From: Blastobasis lacticolella
Taxonomy: Eukaryota; Arthropoda; Insecta; Lepidoptera; Blastobasidae
Reading direction: 5' to 3'
Assembly: GCA_905147135.1 (NCBI GenBank)
Contig: LR990042.1
Location: 11,027,545-11,091,544, forward strand
DNA length: 64,000 bases
The position numbers were made by a program, and so were the translations under genes. Numbering within the stretch: position 1 is the stretch's first letter; each line of letters starts with the position of its first letter. This document shows positions 55,495 through 64,000 of this stretch, in pieces. The notes under the pieces were generated by a model. The model had not been told where the DNA came from. It worked only from the letters and a program-made list of their open reading frames with translations, and did no database searches.

Positions 55495-55815
55495 AGAGAG
55501 GTAGGGCATAGCGGGGTATCTTGTTTGAATTGGAGCCGCCCAACTGGGGAAGTACCTACACCTTACAGAATATTGCAGCTAAATAATACTCTTTTAAATA
55601 GTATTGTGTTTCTGCCGGTGAGTAAGGTTTCCATTGTTCCATGGGGTGGGGATTTGGGGAACCGTGGCTTTGGCAGTGGAGTGGCATTTGCCTTTTTGTT
55701 GCCAGAGCAACGCATTGGCGATACTCTTGGTGTTGCTAATGTCAATAGGCAGTGGTGACCACTTTCCATCAGGTGGCCCGCTTGCCTGATTGCCTACCGT
55801 ATGACATAAAAAAAA
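55495..55815 (+). mobile_element. Family-B repeat, full-looking copy with poly-A
   Basis: From AAGAGAGGTAGGGCATAGCG to CCGTATGACATAAAAAAAAA. Same length and block order as 17189-17527. AATCAC occurs before it (55480) and right after the A-run (55817), a possible short target duplication. Confidence 0.85.
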
Positions 55816-57055
55816 ATCACCACAAGTATAAAATGAGTGTACAAACCAGAGACAATCTAAATTCTAAAAGGTAGGTTCATTGCAAATCTAAAGGCAGAGT
55901 TATCTCTTGCTACGGATGCGCAGGACCGATTAGTAGCAAGTTGTCCTGAATGAAATTAGTTACGTGTAGACCAAGGAGATGATTGATGTAGAAGACTAGA
56001 AAGAGGGTAAATGTAAACTGAATTTAAAAGACTGAATTAATTAATTAATACTTTATTTACATAAATACAGGATGCAGTCGGTACATATCAGTAGCAACAG
56101 AGAAAACAAGCGGTGGCCTATTGCTTAAAAGATTTCTTCACAGCAACCTTTGGGTAGTGAACTTTCAATAGGGGCATGTTTAATAGATAGAGAGTTTAAT
56201 AGTCTTTAAGAGTATTTAAATTGTCATTTAATAATTATTTCATAATTAACCCTGGGTGAGTACCACTGCCTTATTTTTATTCAATGCTTTTTATTCGGTT
56301 TTAAGAATAACATAGCCAGCGCAATTACAGGCATGATGCATTTCATTTTAGTCCTTACTATGACTAAGCACCTCCAGTTCTGCATTTTTGTTGCCTGCAA
56401 TCTAAATACATGAATCTATATATGTACTAAGATTGGATGACATTAATGAGATAGAACACAATCAAACACATCCAGCCCAATATTGTTGAGGGCCACTAAA
56501 GTTAGTTTAGAACTGTTGCTGAGGTTATGCTTTTTTAATAGTTATTTCGTTCTAGGGCAGGCTAGTTCTAAATTAGGAATTATATAGAGATTCCAGATCA
56601 CTTCGTTACTTTCAACTGCTATATACTAATTTGAAATGGATGGTATGAATTGCTATTCTCATAAGCAACTATCTAGATTTATGAGTTCTTATAGCATATT
56701 AAAGAGGGAAATTTTAAGAAATGTCAAGAGTGTTTACAAGCAAAGTGCATTAGCTTTTAGCTTACTACTTTTAATTTTGTTTGTATGTTTTGGTATTATG
56801 TCGTACAGTGGTAGATTGGATCATTATCATTGATTCGAGTCAAGGTCTTGGTGATGGAGCAATCACCACTGTTCTCTCCTGTCTGATAACTTCGTCACAT
56901 GTTTATAGTCATTGGTGTTTACTCTCCTATTATGTCCTTTCGGATTCGATAAATGTTCATAGGAGTGCTATGAACTTCCACATTACTGAAGTTATACTAC
57001 ATTACGATGATATCCTATATTAGACAACAGTACACAAATCCTATTAGGAGCTAGG
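55816..57055. other. Intergenic stretch, no gene seen
   Basis: AT-rich DNA with two short open frames (56636-57023) of no recognised kind. Confidence 0.5.
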
Positions 57056-57380
57056 AGCATCGGTGACTTAGTGATAATAAGGTCTGATTTATAAGCCAGT
57101 GGTTTCAGAGTCGAATCCCAGTGCCGCCATGTACCAATGACTCTTTTCTAGTTATGTACATTAGTTGATCACTAACCAATGCTCTTACAGTGAGGAAAAA
57201 CATTGTGATGAAACATGCAGATTCAGGCGACTGAATGTGACCCCATAATCCAAACTGGTCAGGTTCCCCTGTTAACAGGGTCACGGAGGTCAGATTGCAG
57301 TCGCTCCACTGTAATTACCCGATCTGCCAAATCCTGGATCATGGTCAAGGCCCAGGACCTCGCGTGTGAGTGCACGAGTC
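57056..57380 (+). mobile_element. tRNA-derived SINE copy
   Basis: Head GCATCGGTGACTTAGTGATA (degenerate box A) and box B-like GAGTCGAATCCC, followed by the complete family body (CAGTCGCTCCACTGTAATTA) and GCACGAGTCC near the end. No clear target duplication. Confidence 0.88.
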
Positions 57381-57799
57381 CTATTCACATTTTCATCTCA
57401 CATCCTATTATAAACTTTTGAATTGGAAATTAAAACTTAATTCGGCCAACAGGTAGGTAGGCTAATCATATTGACATTCCAATGTATACTTATCAACTCC
57501 TAGATCTATGTTATCGTAATTATAATTATATAAATAGCAAATGGAAATAACTTGCAACTTACGTTGTTTTATTTCACGAATTCACACATTCTTATTGGTT
57601 CACTTCATAAGAACACGAAATCACTTGAGAAAACTTTGCATTTGTCAAAACTTTGTAAGGCACTACTTTTTTGTCACTACTATCATACTTTGCAACTCAC
57701 TCATGGTCATTGGATTTAACTTTAGATGATAAATAGAAAAACTAACAATCAAAACACTTAGGTTTCCAATAAAATGTAAAGGTAATACGTTATTTATTG

Positions 57800-58075
57800 T
57801 AGTAATGTCCCAAAAAACAGAAACTGCACGCACACACGAGTGACGCAGTCACAAAAATTCACAAAATCCGAATCCGTCGTCCGTCCGGCAGCCAACCAAA
57901 CCAAAACCAAACACAAACTAAAGACATGGAAGCGAACATCAACATCCAACCAAACCCTCACGAAACCAACCACAGACTAGAGAGAAGAAAACAACCAAGC
58001 CTACTTTACCACGTAAAGATATTGGACATAAGAGCGTGTCCCAGAAAGCGACGTCCAAACGATAACCATTAATAA
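57800..58075. other. Strand-asymmetric AC-rich segment
   Basis: From about 57820 to 58010 the plus strand is almost free of T runs and dominated by A and C (AACCAAACCAAAACCAAACA). A 48-codon plus-strand frame (ATG 57926) ends RACPRKRRPNDNH. It could be a 5' UTR of a LINE or of a host gene on either strand. I recognise no protein. Confidence 0.3.
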
Positions 58076-58079
58076 GCCA

Positions 58080-58779
58080 AGTAATGACAGTAATCAGAAA
58101 AATAAAATAAAAAATCAATCCTAAGTACTTACAAAGTTGTAGATATTTAAAAGTTTAGTTTGAAACAAATATTTAAATATTGTTTTAAAATTTAACAGCC
58201 TTTGTAGTACTTTTGATCACTGTGACCACAAATATTAACAGATTAATTTTTTTTTTTTGGTGTTCCTGAATAATGACTTTATTAATTAGTGTCTAAAATG
58301 AATGCCTTAACATCTTCATTAATTAGTAAAAATCAAAATAAATAAGAGCGATGAAAAAATTTTTTACATCACGCAACTTTGACGGTCTACACTGAAAAAA
58401 AAATGTACCAGGCTAAATTGGCAAGTAGTTTTTAAAAATTGCGCATTTCTTCGTGATCTCAAAATAGTATGATACTTATTCAAAAATTAACGAACAATGT
58501 TTTTAAAAATCAATAATACTGTCAACTCCATAATTTTTAATTTACAACAAAATGCCCTCACATGCAATGAATCTTTCTCTAAGCCACTAGTTTGATTCAG
58601 ACGCATAGAAAGTTATTCTGTTAAGTGTAAACGAGGCAAAAACTTCTTTTAGAAGGACTGGGTACCTACTACGAGTTGCAAAACTAACATACCTACTATT
58701 TAACACACTTTGTGAATGAAGCTACCACATACTTAATTGCTAAAAAAAAGTAATAAATACAGACTTTAATAAAGGTTTA
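58080..58779. other. Intergenic AT-rich stretch
   Basis: No gene or known repeat recognised. Confidence 0.5.
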
Positions 58780-59475
58780 TTTCTAAACTATTTTTTTACA
58801 ATATGTTCTCAAAATGTTGGCCCCTAACATAAATACAAGCCCTTATTCTTCTTAGTAAAGAGCGCTTTATGTGACGAGCAAATTCGACGATTTATGTACT
58901 CCACACCCTCAGTAATTTTAAGACGAGGCCGACGGTTTGAGCTACCCGAGAACTTGACTGGCGAGCATTATTTAAACTTTTTACGCCACCAATTACCAAA
59001 TTTATTTACCAAATGTGGTTTCAGCAAGACGGCTGTCCAGCAAGCACTTTCCGTATTACGGTCAGAGAATTTCTCAACGAAGAATATCCGCAAGGTGTAG
59101 GTCTGAGTCTCCAAGATAATTTTAAAAACTTTGAAAAACGTTTAACTTATGAAATACCAAAAAAAAAAGTACTTTTTAACTTTGAACCTAAATTGTACCC
59201 AGTTGCTGTTTGAATTTGCTTGTGATTTTTTGTACGGTAAGAGAACACTTAATAACAATTACAATAAGCAAATCAAACTCCCAAAAAATTATTAAACTTT
59301 TTTTTTCAATCAAATGTATAAAAATCTGGACCATCACTAAATTTTAAATCAAGAATTCATAACTCGTAAACTATCAATAATCGCTGAACATACATGGGGG
59401 TGTTTTCGATAGGTCTTGGGGTGAGCAATCTAAAAAAAATCTATGACGTCACTCAACTGGCCACCCTGTATATAA
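58780..59475 (+). pseudogene. mariner/IS630-type transposase remnant
   Basis: Two overlapping frames read FELPENLTGEHYLNFLRHQL then, after a frameshift near 59010, MWFQQDGCPAS (the catalytic-aspartate strand, QxDGxP) and REFLNEEYP. This fits the middle of a DDE/D transposase of the Tc1/mariner superfamily. The right end of the repeat, ACTGGCCACCCTGTA at 59457-59471, looks like its terminal inverted repeat (TACAGGGTGGCCA...). The left end is missing or unrecognised. Confidence 0.72.
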
Positions 59476-59779
59476 TCTGTCTAATAAAATTTACGTGCAT
59501 ATGTTATATATACGGTAACAGCGTATTTTGAACTGTGGTTTGGTCGCACCTTTAGAAGTATATCATCCGCTCATTTCACTTATCATCCGTCCTATTAAAT
59601 ATGATAAGTCCATGATGGACCCTGTCGTAGGCTCGTAAGATGATGGGGATTGTAACGCAGTCAGTCTGTCACTCTATACAAATGACTCAATGACGTGCAA
59701 ACCGATATTTAAACTGTTCGGAATACTACCGCTGCCGTGCGAATTAATAGTACATGTGACTATGTTTACTTGTCGGAAC

Positions 59780-60030
59780 ATACACCTATTCCAACGTAAA
59801 ACCACCTCAACTCGTGCGTTGCGGAGCAACAGGGATGAAGGTCAACTTCTCCATGTATGGCACAAGTTGACAAAGTCTGGACGATCTACCTTTGTTCTGG
59901 GGCCTACTGTATATAACAAATTTCCGGCAAACGTCAGAGACGCAACCTCTATCGCCACTTTTAAATAACTAGCGAAAAAATGGCTTCTAGAGAAGTGTTT
60001 CTATACCATAGAAGAATTTTGAAATTAATA
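59780..60030 (+). pseudogene. LINE RT C-terminal fragment
   Basis: Frame STRALRSNRDEGQLLHVW, KSGRSTFVLGPTVYNKFPA, NVRDATSIATFK then a stop codon followed in frame by LAKKWLLEKC. It matches the usual LINE C-terminus (YNSLPADIRN...SFK..LK.WL), with one stop introduced before the last residues. Confidence 0.72.
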
Positions 60031-60599
60031 GTGTTTGACAATTTTGTTAATCGATATAATTTTTAATTTATTGACATTTGGAACTACCAATTCAATTATG
60101 AAATACTTGACATTATTGTATTGTTATAAATTTTAAACATTTAATTGTTATGACATTTATATTTTTATTGATTTAATCGTAATTGTCATTTTCTATTAGA
60201 CCTACCAGTTTCGGTAGGTATAACATTAATTATAAATTACTTTTGTAAATTTTATTATATTCAAATTTGTGCATACTTGGTTTTACGTACCATAATTTAA
60301 TTATTTAAACGACATAAGTTGTACTACGAATGATTCGATAATGTACCTAAATGACCTGTAACTATTGCTATCAATAGATAATCTGAATCAATGTACAATA
60401 CATGTAGCAAAATGCGCAAAAATGATGTGTGGGAGTACAAATATTTCACATTTTGTACAAATATATCGTATTTGCCGTTCTCATGTCAGTTTTTTGGCGT
60501 ACATCAAAGAGCGCTAACTAAAGACTTAGTTCGCTGTTATGCGGTATTCAATAGATACCTTCTTCACTGCAGCGATAGATTAATTGAATATTGCATTGT
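60031..60599. other. AT-rich spacer, no gene seen
   Basis: Probably LINE 3' UTR and intergenic DNA. Confidence 0.45.
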
Positions 60600-61440
60600 C
60601 ATTTGACATATGTAAGTATACTTTTAAGCAAAATTACAAGGGACAATGGTCTGGGACGAAAACGTCGTACAGACGTACAACTTGTTGAATTACCCATTTT
60701 AGTACCATTTTATTTAAATTCTGAGTATAGGTGTCGTTGGCTTGCACCTAGCTGTTGGAGACGTTGCTTGTTCTGTTTATACGAGAGGCACTACGTTGGT
60801 GCGCATGAGACCATCGGGTAAATGAGTGTGTTCGATACATTTGTTAAATAGAGTGGCCATTTTATCTAATAAAAGGGGGCCAGCTTTAATAATATGTTCA
60901 ATACTAAAATGGTCATGCCCCTACGACTTTCCCCGCTTCATGTTTCGCAGACACATGAACACCTGTTCCGGAGTGATTCTCGTCTCCACCTCGGTCTCCG
61001 GCGCGGACTACGGCGAGAGCTGCGCGTACGTCCCGTCGTCAATACACGAGTCAGTCTTAATATTAAATTGTTGCGCAAACACATTCGCAATCTGTTTAAT
61101 GTCCTGAGAGCCGTTAACACTTAATGGAAGTGCAGGTTTCCTCTCAAGACGTTTAGTAAATTTCTAAAAGTCACAGAAATTTTTAGCCTGTCTATGTTTT
61201 GCTAAGATGCCCATTTTTAATTGCCTTTCATTTTTTTGACACTAGCTGATTTTATTTTTAAATTATTTTCCATAGTTATGCATCTTTTCATTGGTAATAT
61301 CTTGCTTGGGTCTGCCATGTAACTTCCACGTCTGATAGTGAAGCCTTGCCGTATAATGCAAGTGCCGTATAGATGTAGGTTCCACCCAGTTATTTGACGA
61401 TTTTTTCGAACCCAGTCTCTCACAGATCTCCGTAATCTGG
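60600..61440 (-). pseudogene. LINE linker and RT N-terminal fragment
   Basis: The minus strand reads AKHRQAKNFCDF, KFTKRLERKPALPLSVNG, SQDIKQIANVFAQQFNIKT, then TPEQVFMCLRNMKRGKS, GHDHFSIEHIIKAGPLLLDK and FNKCIEHTHLPDGLMRTNVV. This is the stretch between endonuclease and RT, and the first RT motifs (usual: MKRGKSPGHDHLSIEH), of a CR1/Jockey-like LINE. Frames are broken by single stops. Confidence 0.75.
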
Positions 61441-61484
61441 TCACATTATTAATGACATGCTTTTCAAAGTGCTATGCGGAGTGT

Positions 61485-61700
61485 AACACGAAATGCTGGG
61501 CGTAGTACATGCCAACTCAGAAGTCGGCGATCTTGAACATTTAATATTCAACTGTCATAGTCATTCAATACACAGACTCATTCTTGCCAGTGAAATAAGT
61601 GGTGAACCCTCCCGCCACCTAAGTGATATATTAAAAAACCCAAAAAGCTTCGTACCAATATACAAATACATTAAAAGTACTGTTGGCTCAATATAACAGT
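61485..61700 (+). pseudogene. LINE C-terminal HCHC-type fragment
   Basis: A 67-codon frame GDLEHLIFNCHSHSIHRLI ... PIYKYIKSTVGSI and a stop, typical of the zinc-binding tail that ends many LINE proteins (E.LEH..F.C). Its orientation is opposite to 60600-61440, so it is a separate insertion. Confidence 0.6.
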
Positions 61701-62403
61701 GAGTGAAGTGTCTGCGTGTAAAATACTGAAATAATCATTTGTATTGTGAAAAATAAAGACTTGGCTTAAAGGTCTAGTAACTAGACCAGAAAATCCTAAA
61801 AAAAAACCTCGCTGTTGCAGTGACGGCGCCACATTAGAAAGAGACAAACACCCAATCATACATCTCGCTCGACTTGTTTTTTCAGTTTGCTTTCCGTTCC
61901 GAGTAGTCATAATTGGTCTTCGTTGGTTGGCATGGTGATCATGTTGGCTAGCTCGCTCACTATCGGCGCGAAATTTTAAGTACGTAACCTATTTAGTGCT
62001 GTCAACTTTTGTCGGTTTTGTTTCAATGACTACTGCGATCGTCAATAAAAATAAAATTAATAGATTTTTATACTTAATGCCTTATCCGATATTTCATTTT
62101 CGAATATGTGTAAACACAAACTAGTTCCTATCAAGTGTTCACAGTAGCAAGGAACAGGTAAGTACCGAGAACATATTTGAGCTTTGTCTATTATATAGAA
62201 AAATATCATTTAAATAATTTTGATAGTTACTTAGTATTAATGAAATTATTTGCCATTCTTTAGAATTATCTCACGATTATCGCAGATTCGTTTATCTACC
62301 TATTCAATAGAAAAAAGGGTGTTGATGACAGAAAGATCATAACATACATAGATTATTGTTCCATTATTGACCCCATTAGATCAGCAGTTATTTACTTATA
62401 GTC
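61701..62403. other. Intergenic stretch, no gene seen
   Basis: No repeat family or coding sequence recognised. Confidence 0.5.
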
Positions 62404-62414
62404 ACTGTACAGCT

Positions 62415-62535
62415 CAAGGATCGCAGGTACCAGCTGGATGCGGAACGCACAGGACTGGCCTTTGTGGGGATCTCTGGGGAAGGCCTATACCCAGCAGTGG
62501 GTGGGTGTCTTTTGGCTGATATGATGATGATGATG
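62415..62535 (+). mobile_element. 121-bp dead-on-arrival RTE insertion with 11-bp TSD
   Basis: The extreme 3' end of an RTE element: ATCGCAGGTACCAGCTGGAT-like start (compare 13970-13995 complement), GGACTGGCCTTTGTGGGGAT, CCAGCAGTGGGTGGG and a (ATG)n tail. It is flanked by ACTGTACAGCT at 62404-62414 and 62536-62546. A clean example of a heavily 5'-truncated LINE insertion. Confidence 0.92.
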
Positions 62536-62993
62536 ACTGTACAGCTTCATATTCCTTCTGACGCAGTCGGGTATTAAAAAAATCAATAATTAAAGTTCCT
62601 GCTATGTATGTCCATGAGAGTGGAAATTTTATTTGTGTTATTGCTACAGGGCTGTTATCTTTTAACTGATGTCCAAAATAATAAAAAAACTTTGTAAATA
62701 CTGTAATTAGTACTTTTGACAAAAAAAACAAGTGATTGGTCTACAATAAAACAATATTTTCATCACATATTTTAATACTTTGTTCTAAAATTTTACATTC
62801 ACGCACATACACACAGTAAATGTCAGAAATTAAGACTGTCTCGATGATTGTAAAAAAACAAAATGGCACTGGCCACACTACAACTAGGTAATTTATTAGC
62901 AGATCCTTACTGATTTTAAATTTAAATTGGCTTATATTATAGGTCTGTATGTTATATGAAGCAGAAAAAATAATAAAATTGAAATGAAAAATA

Positions 62994-63486
62994 TTTATTA
63001 TAGAAAATAATACTTATTAATTCTACATAATTGATTGATACAATTTTCCATATTGATAGTTATTGTACGTAACATAAAGAGATTACAAATATGAAATGCC
63101 TAGGTATAAGAATAATTCTACAAAAAAGGAATCTTACAAATTAATATATACCTTAGTTGTACGTTTTCTAGGGAGAGCTAAGTCAACCCAACTTTCATGT
63201 TGTTTTTTTTTTAAATTATATTGCATGATAACTTTAATCAGATAGATGCTACCATACTCAAAGTTATTAGTACGCACATGATTAAGTCTGGGCTGACAGT
63301 CATCTCGCTTGAGAATATTAATTTTGTACTGTCAAGATAACCCCGAAAATGCTGCAAAAATGCTTCTAGTCATATTAATTAGTAAATATGTATAAAAATG
63401 TGTTTACTATAGGAAACATAATGAGTTATCGTGACAATCAAATTACACTAAGTGAGTGTTATTTGTCCACAAGTAAACACCACAAT
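62994..63486 (-). other. Probable 3' UTR of the AT-hook protein gene
   Basis: Directly downstream (minus strand) of the HMGA-like stop codon. AATAAA on the minus strand at 62999-62994 is a candidate polyadenylation signal, giving a 3' UTR of about 490 nt. There are other AT-rich possibilities, so the exact end is uncertain. Confidence 0.4.
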
Positions 63487-63612
63487 TTACTGGTCAGACC
63501 CTTCTTCATCGTCGTCGTCATCTTGCTCCTCTTCAGTAGAGGCTGCATCCTTTTTGGGAGGTGCAGCTTCCTTGCGCGGTCGGCCACGACCCCTGCCCTC
63601 TCCAGATCCACT
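63487..63612 (-). CDS. HMG-I/Y-like AT-hook protein, last coding exon
   Basis: A 126-nt exon, acceptor ...TTTACAG before 63612, 41 codons plus stop TAA (63489-63487). It encodes SGSGEGRGRGRPRKEAAPPK with an AT-hook core (RGRGRPRKE), then KKDAASTEEEQ and an acidic tail D5-EEGSDQ. AT-hook plus acidic C-terminus is the layout of HMGA/HMG-I proteins, small nuclear architectural factors that bind the minor groove of AT-rich DNA. Phase 0 junction with the upstream exon. Confidence 0.9.
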   Translation of the reverse strand, partial: SGSGEGRGRGRPRKEAAPPKKDAASTEEEQDDDDDEEGSDQ

Positions 63613-63830
63613 CTGTAAACATTTATAACAATAAGTTAATAATAAATTACGAAGCTTATTTTGTAAAGTAATACATAAAAGTTAATAAGTACATTAATAT
63701 TTAAGACAAAATCATTGTGGGCATTGCTAATATGCATAAATAAAATTTTACATAGTTATATTCAATAAATACACATTAATAACAGTGATAACTTAATTTC
63801 TTAAGATTCAAATAATAATTTTATACACAC

Positions 63831-63983
63831 CTTTGCCTTAGGAGCAGCCTTTTTCTTTGATCCCTTAGGTCTGCCCCTCCCTCTTTTCGCTAATGGTGCT
63901 TGTTCATCATCAGAAGACTTTGTGGATTCTTTAGGCTTTGCTGCAGCTGGTCTACCTCGTTTTTTAGTATCACTTTTGGCTTC
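63831..63983 (-). CDS. HMG-I/Y-like AT-hook protein, penultimate exon
   Basis: A 153-nt, 51-codon exon with donor GTGTGT from 63830 and a likely acceptor ATTAAAG before 63983. It encodes EAKSDTKKRGRPAAAKPKES (first AT-hook, KKRGRP), then DDEQAPLAKRGRGRPKGSKK (second AT-hook, RGRGRPKGS) and AAPKAK. With the last exon there are three AT-hooks. The 5' exon(s) and promoter are beyond the right edge. If 63983 is not the acceptor the exon continues further right. Confidence 0.87.
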
Positions 63984-64000
63984 CTTTAATAATAATTAAT

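Overview
The window looks like nuclear DNA of a lepidopteran insect (moth or butterfly). It is AT-rich and mostly intronic or intergenic. It is full of repeats typical of that order: tRNA-derived SINEs, RTE and Jockey/CR1-type LINE relics, Helitron-like ends that read ACTAGTGGACCCGG or ACTAGCGACCC, MITEs and a mag-like Ty3/gypsy element. Species is not determinable from the sequence alone. There are no bacterial-type operons and no rRNA or CRISPR loci.

Host genes. Two are recognisable, both on the minus strand. (1) The 5' half of canoe/afadin (cno) is spread over about 31 kb as seven coding exons (41399 down to 10123). All splice phases agree and the exons join into 307 complete codons. They cover the N-terminus, the first Ras-association domain, the basic linker, the PETSFTR block and the start of the second Ras-association region. 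The gene runs off the left edge: the FHA, DIL and PDZ parts are not in the window. (2) At the far right, the last two exons of a small AT-hook protein of the HMG-I/Y (HMGA) type (63983 down to 63487) encode three AT-hooks and an acidic tail. Its 5' end lies beyond the right edge. I recognise no host coding exon between 41.4 and 63.4 kb.

Nested repeat complex, 22,977-35,720, inside one canoe intron. An old element with terminal inverted repeats of about 0.5 kb and TA flanks carries a broken gene for an unassigned reverse transcriptase with a conserved C-terminal domain. That gene was interrupted by a young mag-like Ty3/gypsy element (24,493-28,985: identical 121-bp LTRs, 5-bp target duplication, one open 1393-codon gag-pol frame). 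The right inverted repeat was interrupted by a 5.1-kb DIRS-like tyrosine-recombinase retrotransposon (30,254-35,344). The DIRS copy shows inverted terminal repeats, an internal complementary region, and relics of RT, RNase H and tyrosine recombinase. Its terminal repeats are nearly identical although its genes are badly decayed, which suggests mobilisation in trans. An array of nine 31-32-nt hairpin-forming units lies in its 5' third.

Rest of the window. 13.9-19.2 kb is a graveyard of RTE-type LINEs, including a near full-length RTE on the minus strand. 36.6-37.1 kb is an inverted duplication of a LINE fragment. 41.6-41.8 kb is an 11-bp minisatellite inside a Helitron-like repeat just upstream of canoe coding exon 1. 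54-62 kb holds a mix of LINE, SINE and mariner-like relics. Many repeat insertions still have visible target-site duplications.
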